Part shown: positions 19,064 to 26,555 of the stretch, in pieces
Layout of the letters: the number at the start of each line of letters is the position of its first letter
How positions within the stretch are numbered: the stretch's first letter is position 1
Origin: Brevibacillus laterosporus
GTDB taxonomy: Bacteria; Bacillota; Bacilli; Brevibacillales; Brevibacillaceae
NCBI RefSeq assembly: GCF_030489605.1
Contig: NZ_JAUKFY010000008.1
Span: 1-64,000 of the forward strand
DNA length: 64,000 nt
Direction of reading: 5' to 3'
The notes under the pieces: model-generated
The model's input: only the letters and a program-made list of their open reading frames with translations
Told to the model about the DNA's origin: nothing
Database searches by the model: none
Translations under genes and position numbers: made by a program

Positions 19064-19714
19064 ATGGTGGAGCCATTTATTCAAAATCATCAATATAACT
19101 TTATTAAAAAGCAAATAGATATTCTGCGAAACGCTACCTTAACTGTTGCCGATCCTAAAGTAATGGAAGCGGTGAGGTACGGCTCAGAAGCAAAAGTAAT
19201 AGACGTGTTTCCTGCCGTTACGGATATTCAAAAACAATTGTTGGGGAAAATCTCTTCCATAAAAGCGGAAGATTTTCAGGATTATCTCCGTTCATTAACA
19301 CCCTATTTACTTGAATTTCCACAGGTGACTGAAAAGCAGATCCGAAAACTATTCCCCAAAAATAAAAAGCTTAAGGTTCCTGATTTAGTAACAATTGACT
19401 ACCACAAGGTAACCTATCTTGGCTGGATTAACATTTCTAGCAATAAACTATTCATTGTTTATCATTTGAAGGGGAAAGCAGTCGGGATCGAAGGGAGATA
19501 TTCCCTTGTAAACAAGAAAAACATATGTGCATTATGCCATGGATATACGGATGTTGCTTTATTCTCAGCGATTTCTAAATCAAGAGCTGCTCATGTATCC
19601 TCCGATTATTACAAAGCGGTTGGTCATTATATATGTATCAATAGTCATGAGTGTAACAGCAGGATTACGGATGTTACTGCGTTAGAGAGATTTATTGAGG
19701 ATGTAATAGGTTAA
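19064..19714 (+). CDS. FusB/FusC-type elongation factor G-binding protein
   Basis: The 216-residue protein has an N-terminal helical domain (about 1-95) and a C-terminal treble-clef zinc finger. The likely metal ligands are among Cys155, Cys158, His159, Cys191, His195 and Cys197 (NICALCH ... YICINSHEC). This architecture and length (FusB is 213) fit the FusB family, which binds EF-G and frees it from fusidic-acid-stalled ribosomes. Chromosomal homologues are common in Bacillales and may act in translation rather than resistance. GGAGGG precedes the ATG. Monocistronic, with a shared bidirectional terminator downstream. Confidence 0.85.
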   Translation: MVEPFIQNHQYNFIKKQIDILRNATLTVADPKVMEAVRYGSEAKVIDVFPAVTDIQKQLLGKISSIKAEDFQDYLRSLTPYLLEFPQVTEKQIRKLFPKNKKLKVPDLVTIDYHKVTYLGWINISSNKLFIVYHLKGKAVGIEGRYSLVNKKNICALCHGYTDVALFSAISKSRAAHVSSDYYKAVGHYICINSHECNSRITDVTALERFIEDVIG

Positions 19715-19853
19715 ATCAGTTCTAGTTGGTATCAACCCATATAATACTCACCTCACTGAACCTTTCGTAACCTGATGAGTCACAGCTTAATCAATGGCTG
19801 AACAATAGACATTTCTAAGAGAATAACTATCGTTCTCTATAATATCGCAAATC

Positions 19854-19882
19854 AAAAGACACCTCATGATTCAGGTGTCTTT
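19854..19882. terminator. bidirectional terminator between fusB-like and phzF-like genes
   Basis: AAAAGACACCT pairs with AGGTGTCTTTT around an 8-base loop, giving T-tracts on both strands between two convergent genes. Confidence 0.88.
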
Positions 19883-19917
19883 TCTTGTACAAATACACGA
19901 GGCCTCCAGAATAATAT

Positions 19918-20778
19918 TTATATGACGACGGACCTTCGTTGAATATTTGATGCAGTCCCGCCAACCTCAATTTGTTTGATTTTCCCTTGATTAATAGAGA
20001 GTCTTGAAATAAGAGTGGAAGGCTGATTCATGCTATGACCCTGAGAAAAAGCTAAGCGGTGAATGGCCTGATCAGAAATGAATTTATGCTTGTACAAATA
20101 GCATGCTAGTGCCCCGCAGGATGTCCCTGTCGCACTTTCTTCCGGTATATCATACAAGGGGGCAAAGTTCCGGCAAGCAGCAATCATTTCGTTTTTTGTA
20201 TCCAATGTGAATAAATGAAAGCCAATAACCTGATATGTTTTGCTTAGTTGTGCAATCTGGTTAAAATCAGGTGTAATGCTATGGAGAATCTCTAGTTTTT
20301 TTATAGGAACAAGGATATCTTTTAATCCTGTGGAAACAATCTCGATCGGGAGTCGTTGGTCTAACTCTTCCACTGAGATATTCAGAGATTGGATAATATC
20401 CTCTCTATCTGGTTGATCATAAAAGGTGGGGAGTGCCTGCGAAAGAAAAATATGATGATCCCCCTCTACAGTTACCTGTAGCAAGCCCGCTTTACACTCT
20501 AATGTATATGTTCCATGACTGATTTTTTGCTGATAGGCCATTACATAAAAAGCTGCGATTGTGGCATGACCGCATAAATCAACTTCAGCATTAGGGGTAA
20601 AATATTGAATTTTAAAATCCGCAATGGTGGATGCCTGAATAAACGCTGTTTCGGAGAACCCTATTATATGAGCAATAGTTTGCATGTCCTGCTGTTTTAA
20701 CAGATCGGCCTCTAACACCACGCCGGCTGGATTCCCACCGTTTGAGTCAGTTGAAAACGCATGTAGGGTATAAACCAT
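19918..20778 (-). CDS. PhzF family isomerase / epimerase
   Basis: The 286-residue protein shows the PhzF fold: N-terminal YTLHAFSTDSNGGNPAGVV, the catalytic Glu region GFSETAFI (about residue 40), CGHATIAAFY, and the C-terminal GTSCGALACYL glycine-rich loop. Members isomerise substrates by proton shuttling; the substrate here is unknown. An in-frame GTG six codons upstream (20796) is possible, but the family normally begins with the strand seen from ATG 20778, which has GGAAG nearby. Faces the fusB-like gene. Confidence 0.88.
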   Translation of the reverse strand: MVYTLHAFSTDSNGGNPAGVVLEADLLKQQDMQTIAHIIGFSETAFIQASTIADFKIQYFTPNAEVDLCGHATIAAFYVMAYQQKISHGTYTLECKAGLLQVTVEGDHHIFLSQALPTFYDQPDREDIIQSLNISVEELDQRLPIEIVSTGLKDILVPIKKLEILHSITPDFNQIAQLSKTYQVIGFHLFTLDTKNEMIAACRNFAPLYDIPEESATGTSCGALACYLYKHKFISDQAIHRLAFSQGHSMNQPSTLISRLSINQGKIKQIEVGGTASNIQRRSVVI

Positions 20779-20796
20779 TACTTCCAAGATAATCAC

Positions 20797-21368
20797 ATTT
20801 CTTGTGGTGTTGTTATTTGACTATCAGGTTTGATAAGGGGTTTCATATATCTTCCATTTTATCTATTGTACGATTTTTTAAAATATAATGTTGTTTTATC
20901 CGATTAGCCAAGTAAAGCCATATTCTGAAAGACAACATTTATCGTGCAGGTAGTCAAACAATATCATCCTGTTTATGCTTGTCAACCGTTTTATCCCATA
21001 AAAAAATAGTCAAAGTACATTTCGAATTGATGTGTGAACCGCCTTTTTGAACGAGCCTACACATAGAAGCAGCTTACAAATTGAGCCAGATAGCACTGTA
21101 TCTAACAAGAAATGCTGGGCAGAGTTAATAGAAAGCGATTAATCAAGCAAAGACAAATACTAGAGGACTGTTTATAGTAAGCGGTGTTGGAGTTTAAAAA
21201 TAAGTCCAGGCATTCCATCATCTGATTCAAAAAAGTGTTGGACTCAGATTATGCGGTTCATTCAAGAGATATTTGCCATTTTGACGATACATATGATAGG
21301 TCAATAACGCAATAAGTGTGGAAGAGAAGGATTAATCATTTTATGTAAACAGTTAGGAGGGTCCTATC
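20797..21368. other. 572-bp stretch without a recognisable gene
   Basis: No ORF with a ribosome site, no RNA motif and no strong hairpin was seen. Some reading frames on the plus strand are open for 20-40 codons but interrupted, so it may be decayed coding DNA. The promoters of the divergent phzF-like and zinc-ribbon genes should lie here. Confidence 0.5.
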
Positions 21369-21980
21369 TTGGAACGATTTACAGACGAGTATGGTCATAA
21401 ATATTGCTTTAATATGGTAACTCATTATGGGGGCAAGGTAGTCGTACATTGCCCGAAATGTTCGGAAAACGCATATATTTCAATAGAATCTAATGAATAT
21501 GTTCTAAGATGCGGAGCGTGTTATCATACCGAAACGCAAATGGAAGCCTATAAATACTCGGCTAGAGGGGTATGCCAGCATTGTGAAAGATACTTCAATC
21601 TGGAAGTAAAGGATGAAAAGCAACTGACCCAAAAACAATTGAATATAGCTTGCCCTCATTGTCAAACGACCAATCAAGTGCCAATGCATAGAGTGGCAGA
21701 TTATCGTTGGCGATATCAGGATATTCGAGATGGGAGGGATCCTATTTTTCATTTGGAGCTATACTATTTGGATTATTTTCGCGGGAAACCGGTGTGGGCT
21801 GTAAATCGAGAGCATTTGAGCTATCTGATATCCTATACGTCAGCCACCTTGCGTGAAAAACCAGCAAATGGTCCTATGCGAACCGCCTCTCATTCCCTTC
21901 CTGTTTATATGAAAGAGGCGAAGAATCGGGACGCTATCGTAAAAATACTCAAAAAACTACAGAAAAAGTTCGAGGATTAG
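21369..21980 (+). CDS. zinc-ribbon protein (TFIIB-type zinc finger)
   Basis: The 203-residue protein has two zinc ribbons. The first is CPKC (about 28-31) with CGAC (48-51), and the second is CQHC (68-71) with CPHC (95-98). A C-terminal helical half contains YYLDYFRGKPVWAVNREHLSYL and a basic end. Proteins of this type are annotated as TFIIB-type zinc-ribbon-containing and are often near transport or membrane genes; the role is unknown. Starts with TTG after AGGAGGG. Likely cytosolic and nucleic-acid or protein binding. Confidence 0.75.
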   Translation: MERFTDEYGHKYCFNMVTHYGGKVVVHCPKCSENAYISIESNEYVLRCGACYHTETQMEAYKYSARGVCQHCERYFNLEVKDEKQLTQKQLNIACPHCQTTNQVPMHRVADYRWRYQDIRDGRDPIFHLELYYLDYFRGKPVWAVNREHLSYLISYTSATLREKPANGPMRTASHSLPVYMKEAKNRDAIVKILKKLQKKFED

Positions 21981-22022
21981 AAAACACAAAGACAAATATC
22001 CGATGAAAATGTAATGGAGGTA

Positions 22023-22103
22023 GTGAGAAGGCGGGGAGAGGAGCCGGATATTTTGCTGACAGCCAAAGCACTCCAATATTATCATGAGCTGATGCTTTTA
22101 TAG
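22023..22103 (+). CDS. possible 26-residue peptide
   Basis: GTG starts 26 codons (MRRRGEEPDILLTAKALQYY..., ending MLL) three bases after GGAGG. The 16 bases ahead of the ribosome site (ATATCCGATGAAAAT) are nearly identical to those ahead of the 30-codon ORF at 18431. No family recognised; it could be a decayed gene start. Confidence 0.25.
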   Translation: MRRRGEEPDILLTAKALQYYHELMLL

Positions 22104-22270
22104 AATAAATGGAGAGTTTCATGTATCAATAAGGGGCGATCCCTTAACACTTGATAAAATGTATTAGGAGGAGCGAACATTTCATGTAATATCTAAGAAC
22201 AGGAGTTTTATCATATCAGCATACAAGTGAATTCAGTTTCTTTTAACGAAAGCATCCAGGAGGAAAAGAC

Positions 22271-23584
22271 ATGGACTGGTTAAACAAAGAAGTAGCAGGG
22301 GCATGGCGTGAGGAAGGAAAACGGTATGCTTCAGATGTAAACCGTTTCATCCGCGAAATAAGAGAGATGGAAGGAAAGCAGGAGCCTGCGTATCCTTCAG
22401 ATGATCAAAGGTCTCAATTGGCGGAAGAAGTTTTCGAAATGATAAAGGCCGCTAACAAGAAGGGTGAATGGCAACAGCTCCGTCAAGAGCTTCCACCTGC
22501 GACATGGCCGTTGGCTGCAAGGTTTGAAAAAGAGATGCAGGCTGTAAGGTCTATTTCATTTCTGGATGATAAAACACTCGTCTTCACCACAGGAGCAACT
22601 TGGGAGAATAGTAGTGTTTTCATAGCGAGTGAAGAGGGAGTAGAGCAATGTTCAGAGTTAAGCTATATTGGCTGCTCTAGGGATGGTTCTGTATACGCTT
22701 TGGTTAGTCAGCAGGATATCCGTCTGATTCGTCATCCGGATCGACATTTACAGGGAGAAGAAATAGCAGTTTTTCGTTGGGAAGATATATTGTCACAGAT
22801 TAAATCAACAATTCCTGATTTGAATACGCTTGCAGATTGTGAACATCCTGAGAAAATACTAGAGGAGGTAATTCCATTTTCAGACGGAAAAAGCTTGCTG
22901 CTGGCTAGTGGGTACGGGATTTATTTCGTAGAAAAAGATCAAGTAACTCTCCTGCATCCCAGCGTGTCAGAGTGCTTAGAAGATGAGCTGGAGGATACTC
23001 ACATTGATATGCCCCATGCTTCTGTTTCCCATGATGAACGTTGGATTGCCTTTGGCAGCCAATGCAGTGACCATTTGCTTATAGATCGAAAAACAGGGGA
23101 GAGCCATTCGTTCTATCCGGAGTCTAGTTACCCGCATTACTGCTTATTCTCTAAAGACAATCAGAGCGTTTGGTTTAACTCATGTCACTTTTATAATGGA
23201 ATAACGTTTCGCGTTCCATTGAAAGAGATGGATAGTGGTCAGGCGAAATCAGCAGAAGAGTGGCCAATCATGGATGAAGAGTCTAGGGTTTATACTGCTG
23301 TGGCCCTATCAGGGGGCACTGTGCTTGGCAATGCATACGGCTACGTGTGCTATATCAATCCAGAAGGCCAGGAGCTATGGCGTCATTTTGTCGGCAGTAC
23401 GATTTCTGGCATAGCGGTCTCCAAGGACGAGAGTCTATTGGCAGTAGGTACCTATGGGGGCATGCTTCATCTTCTAGATTTGCAGACGAAGGAGATGGAC
23501 GAATACGGGATTGGAACGGGGACACTGCGTGAATGCGAACGTTTTATCACTTGGAAGGGCCTAGATGAAGTCTTGCGTTGGTAA
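22271..23584 (+). CDS. WD40-like beta-propeller protein of unknown function
   Basis: The 437-residue protein has an N-terminal helical, charged segment (1-80). It is followed by repeated blade-like units such as SISFLDDKTLVFTTGATWE, SVSHDERWIAFGSQCSD, YCLFSKDNQSVWFNSC and GIAVSKDESLLAVGTYGGMLHLLDL. These are typical of a seven-bladed propeller acting as a protein-protein scaffold. No signal peptide. AGGAGG lies well placed before the ATG. I do not recognise the gene. It is the second propeller-like protein in the block after ssrA, but shows no clear sequence kinship to the one at 17261. Confidence 0.7.
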   Translation: MDWLNKEVAGAWREEGKRYASDVNRFIREIREMEGKQEPAYPSDDQRSQLAEEVFEMIKAANKKGEWQQLRQELPPATWPLAARFEKEMQAVRSISFLDDKTLVFTTGATWENSSVFIASEEGVEQCSELSYIGCSRDGSVYALVSQQDIRLIRHPDRHLQGEEIAVFRWEDILSQIKSTIPDLNTLADCEHPEKILEEVIPFSDGKSLLLASGYGIYFVEKDQVTLLHPSVSECLEDELEDTHIDMPHASVSHDERWIAFGSQCSDHLLIDRKTGESHSFYPESSYPHYCLFSKDNQSVWFNSCHFYNGITFRVPLKEMDSGQAKSAEEWPIMDEESRVYTAVALSGGTVLGNAYGYVCYINPEGQELWRHFVGSTISGIAVSKDESLLAVGTYGGMLHLLDLQTKEMDEYGIGTGTLRECERFITWKGLDEVLRW

Positions 23585-23628
23585 TCTAATAGATAAGAAT
23601 GATATAGCATGGTACAGGCGGTGCAAAT

Positions 23629-23829
23629 ATGAATGGGAAAAAGCGAAGTGAAATCGTAGCTGGACTGGAAGTGGAGATTGTTTTAAAACAAGATCAGCGA
23701 ACAGGAAAGCGTACAAGAGGAATTGTGAAAGATATTCTGACGAATTCCAGCACGCATCCACATGGCATAAAAGTAAGATTGACAAACGGAATGGTAGGTA
23801 GAGTACAAGAGATTATCGATGGGGAGTAG
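23629..23829 (+). CDS. ywbE: YwbE family protein
   Basis: The 66-residue protein begins MNGKKRSEIVAGLEVEIVLKQDQRTGKRTRGIVKDILT and ends VRLTNGMVGRVQEII. This is the conserved pattern of the YwbE family, a small basic beta-barrel (KOW-like) of unknown function present across Firmicutes. It follows the propeller gene by 44 bp and ends before a terminator, so the two may be cotranscribed. Confidence 0.9.
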   Translation: MNGKKRSEIVAGLEVEIVLKQDQRTGKRTRGIVKDILTNSSTHPHGIKVRLTNGMVGRVQEIIDGE

Positions 23830-23919
23830 GCTTACGTTTGAGGTTAATCTCTATAATGTAATGTAGCTGTGAGAGAAGACTGTATGTAGACTATAAAATC
23901 CCTTTTTTACCAAACGAAC

Positions 23920-23966
23920 AAAAATGGAGGTTGAACAGACAAGCTGCGTTCAATCTCCATTTTTTC
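23920..23966 (+). terminator. terminator after ywbE
   Basis: AAAATGGAG and TTGAAC pair with GTTCAA and CTCCATTTT, followed by further T residues. Confidence 0.88.
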
Positions 23967-24010
23967 TTTTATCCCTGCTATAAGGAGCGAATAAATTTGC
24001 TGCGGGTATC

Positions 24011-24187
24011 TTATCGACGGAAACTGGATTCTACAGCTATCTGATCAATCCAACCGCCGAGAGAAGCCCTATTACTCCAGCCACTCCAACCGTTGTTTGG
24101 AGCAACCTGCCAAATATGCCAAAGAGCTTGGTCTCCACCATGAGCAAAGATGTCTATTCGACCGGACGGTCTTCTTGTTACAGGCAT
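24011..24187 (-). pseudogene. single-blade fragment of a PLL-like beta-propeller lectin
   Basis: On the minus strand a 58-codon frame contains GRIDIFAHGGDQALWHIWQ, then PNNGWSGWS and SLGGWIDQIAV. This is exactly the repeat unit of bacterial seven-bladed propeller lectins of the Photorhabdus PLL type (GRLEVFARG-DxALWHxWQ-APNGGWSGW-SLGGWIDQ). Only one blade is present, it ends at a stop after RR, and there is no ribosome site, so it is best read as a relic of a much longer gene. It lies between the ywbE terminator and the DUF418 gene. PLL lectins are found in insect-associated bacteria. Confidence 0.7.
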
Positions 24188-24388
24188 TATTAACCCCAGC
24201 TTTCAATAGTTTTGAAGGAAATATTTCCTACATATTATTTAGGTCATTTATCATTTGCTATAAAGGTTTAGAAAATAGGTGCTTGCCTACCAAAAATAAT
24301 AGAAAGGGAAGGAATTAGCGTTAAGGTGCATTTCTCTCTTTGACAGATTCAATATAGAAGGTGTTGTTACATGATGTCGTAAAACGAA

Positions 24389-24440
24389 ATAAGAGCGATT
24401 GCTTATCCAGACAGTTGACTGGAAAACGATCACTCTCTAT
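24389..24440 (-). terminator. long hairpin downstream of the DUF418 gene
   Basis: On the minus strand an 18-base arm starting AGAGTGATCGTT pairs with a second arm ending AATCGCTCT, with a few mismatches, followed by TATTT. It is the likely terminator of the DUF418 gene, though the T-tract is weak. Confidence 0.5.
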
Positions 24441-24482
24441 TTAAAAAATATGAATGTTTGAAGGCAAACGTATATCAACAGA

Positions 24483-25694
24483 CTAACTTGTTTTTTTCAT
24501 TGAAATCGTGCTGGCTATTCGGGATGAAGGTCTCCCCGACCAAGAGAAATATGTCCACATACGCAGTAGTCTTTCGATTGGACCGCTGTTAAAAAACCTC
24601 AGATACCAGAAGCTGGCTACCACTTGTAATGAAAAGACGAGAAGGGACAGAAAAATACCAGAAAGTATCCCGATTTTACCGAATAGTCCTAACCCATAGC
24701 CGTAAAAAATGGTTGTGCAGATTACTGTTTGCATTACATAATTTGTTATCGATAGCTTGCCGACACACTCGAAGTAGATAAACCATCGAGTATGACTCAA
24801 GATAGATAAAAGAATGGCGATTAAAAAAATATAGCCAAAGGATAGAGCGCTAGGCCCAAGTAAGTCTCCGATTCCTGACCAACTGCCGTTACATACACTA
24901 GGTAAGCTCTTCAGAAGCAAACCTGCGGGCAGAAAGAAGAGAGCCCTCTTTAAATAGAAAGAACGTTTTTCATCGGAATTGACAAACCACCCAGCCTTTG
25001 CAGCATACATGCCAAATAAGAACATTGGTGTAGTCAGGACAGGCGCTATCAGCATGATCGAAACGATCTCTTCATCAGATATACCTAAATCATGGGAGGC
25101 ATTGCGATACTCCTTAATCTCGGTGTATGTACCTGAAGAGTTAATAATCTGGGTCTGTTTGACATACTGCTCCAGCTTATCAGAAGGGAACATTTTTGCA
25201 TTTTCATCTGTTATGTTTTCACCACTGCTAATTACCAGTAGAGCTGGTAGCAGAAGCAGGATACTTCCCCAGATAAGCAGTGTTTTTTTAGTGCGATTGA
25301 CAAATAGGAGTAATGCTAGTCCGCTCATTCCATAAAAAAATAAGATATCGCCTTCCCACAGATATGTAGAGTGAAGCACTCCAATCAAGATCAGGAACAA
25401 AAATCTACGTATGAAATGCCTTTTGTATTTGCAATCACGCCTCTCTAGGCTTTCCTTCAGTTTCACCATGCTAAATCCAAACAAAAATGTAAAGATTGGC
25501 ATGAAGCTTCCTTCCACCATTAGTTTCAGAAAGGAGTAAGTAACGTTATCCAATAAGGAAGGGGAGAACAGATGCAGCTGATCCTTTCCCCACAATCCAT
25601 ATTGAAAAATCAACATGTTAGCCATCAGAATACCTAGAAGGCTTACGCCGCGGATTCCGTCTATGACTGTTATTCTTTGTCTGTTTAGCTCCAT
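24483..25694 (-). CDS. DUF418 (YeiB-like) membrane protein
   Basis: The 403-residue polytopic protein starts with RITVIDGIRGVSLLGILMANM, the characteristic first segment of the DUF418/YeiB group. The C-terminal DUF418 part contains GKLSITNYVMQTVICTTIFYGYGLGLFGKIG and WLRFFNSGPIERLLRMWTY-like residues. About nine to ten membrane segments are visible. The family is related to acyltransferase-type membrane proteins, but no substrate is known. GAGGTGAA precedes the ATG. It is divergent from the two-component operon and shares a 140-bp control region containing GTTAAGG repeats. Confidence 0.88.
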   Translation of the reverse strand: MELNRQRITVIDGIRGVSLLGILMANMLIFQYGLWGKDQLHLFSPSLLDNVTYSFLKLMVEGSFMPIFTFLFGFSMVKLKESLERRDCKYKRHFIRRFLFLILIGVLHSTYLWEGDILFFYGMSGLALLLFVNRTKKTLLIWGSILLLLPALLVISSGENITDENAKMFPSDKLEQYVKQTQIINSSGTYTEIKEYRNASHDLGISDEEIVSIMLIAPVLTTPMFLFGMYAAKAGWFVNSDEKRSFYLKRALFFLPAGLLLKSLPSVCNGSWSGIGDLLGPSALSFGYIFLIAILLSILSHTRWFIYFECVGKLSITNYVMQTVICTTIFYGYGLGLFGKIGILSGIFLSLLVFSLQVVASFWYLRFFNSGPIERLLRMWTYFSWSGRPSSRIASTISMKKTS

Positions 25695-25783
25695 TTCATA
25701 TTCACCTCAGTCACTACTATAAGACAGCTCTTTTATGTAAAAGTAAACACAGCCTTATGCCGGGATAAAATCTCCTCCCTAAC

Positions 25784-25801
25784 GTTAAGGTCTTGTTAAG
25801 G
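25784..25801 (+). promoter_or_regulatory. 11-bp-spaced direct repeat GTTAAGG (likely response-regulator site)
   Basis: GTTAAGG occurs at 25784-25790 and again at 25795-25801, exactly 11 bp apart. This is the spacing typical of OmpR/PhoB-type regulator sites. Located between the divergent DUF418 gene and the response regulator gene, it suggests autoregulation. The same heptamer recurs in the promoter of the peptide-binding protein gene at 28438. Confidence 0.5.
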
Positions 25802-25835
25802 TTACTGTGATAGGATAACAACGAGGTGGAGAATT

Positions 25836-26555
25836 GTGGAGAACGCCAAGATATTACTTGTTGATGATGAAAGAGCAATTGTTATGATGCTGGAAAAAGT
25901 ATTGAGAAATGAAGGCTTTAATCAAATATTTCACGCTGCAACAGCAAAGGAAGCCTTGCAAATGGTTCAGGAGCAGAAACCAGAGTTCATTGTGCTTGAT
26001 GTCATGCTGCCTGACCAAAGCGGGTTTGATATTTGTCCAAAAATCAGGCAGATGTCCCATGCCCATATCTTGTTTGTTACGGCAAGAACCTCGGATTTGG
26101 ACATTTTGACGGGATTTGCTACAGGCGGAGATGATTATGTAACAAAACCATTTAATCCATTGGAAATCGCCGCGAGAATTAAGGCTCGCCTGAGACGAGG
26201 TAATTTATCCATTCCAATCTCAGAGCCAGAGATTACAACATATAGCTACGATTTTGGCAGGTTTATCGTAAACGAAACGGCAGGGGAGCTTATCGTGGAA
26301 GGACAGCGGGTCTCTTGTCCAGCACAGGTTTTTCTGTTGCTGCTCTATTTGTGTAAACATCCCAACCGGATATTTTCGAAAGGTCAATTGTATGAAGCGG
26401 TATGGGGATTAGATGGTCTAGCAGATGATAACACTGTCATGGTTCATATTCGTAGAATTCGTGAAAAAATTGAAGTGAATCCCAGCGATCCAAAATATCT
26501 GGTAACCGTTCGAGGGCTGGGGTACAAACTTGTCAAGGAGAACAGACGTGAGTAG
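25836..26555 (+). CDS. OmpR-family response regulator
   Basis: The 239-residue protein has a receiver domain (about 5-118) with acidic pair DDE (10-12), phospho-acceptor Asp55 (VLDVMLPD) and KPF (about 105-107). A winged-helix DNA-binding domain follows (about 135-235), with ILVNE-type strands and the recognition region DDNTVMVHIRRIREKI. GTG start with GAGGTGG. The next gene, its cognate kinase, overlaps it by 8 bp. The target may be the peptide importer downstream and its own promoter, judged from shared GTTAAGG motifs. Confidence 0.95.
   Translation: MENAKILLVDDERAIVMMLEKVLRNEGFNQIFHAATAKEALQMVQEQKPEFIVLDVMLPDQSGFDICPKIRQMSHAHILFVTARTSDLDILTGFATGGDDYVTKPFNPLEIAARIKARLRRGNLSIPISEPEITTYSYDFGRFIVNETAGELIVEGQRVSCPAQVFLLLLYLCKHPNRIFSKGQLYEAVWGLDGLADDNTVMVHIRRIREKIEVNPSDPKYLVTVRGLGYKLVKENRRE

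Noticed and set aside
24097-24318. 73-codon plus-strand ORF near the lectin relic
   Set aside because: It overlaps the minus-strand blade whose residues match a known repeat, and its own translation shows no pattern or ribosome site.
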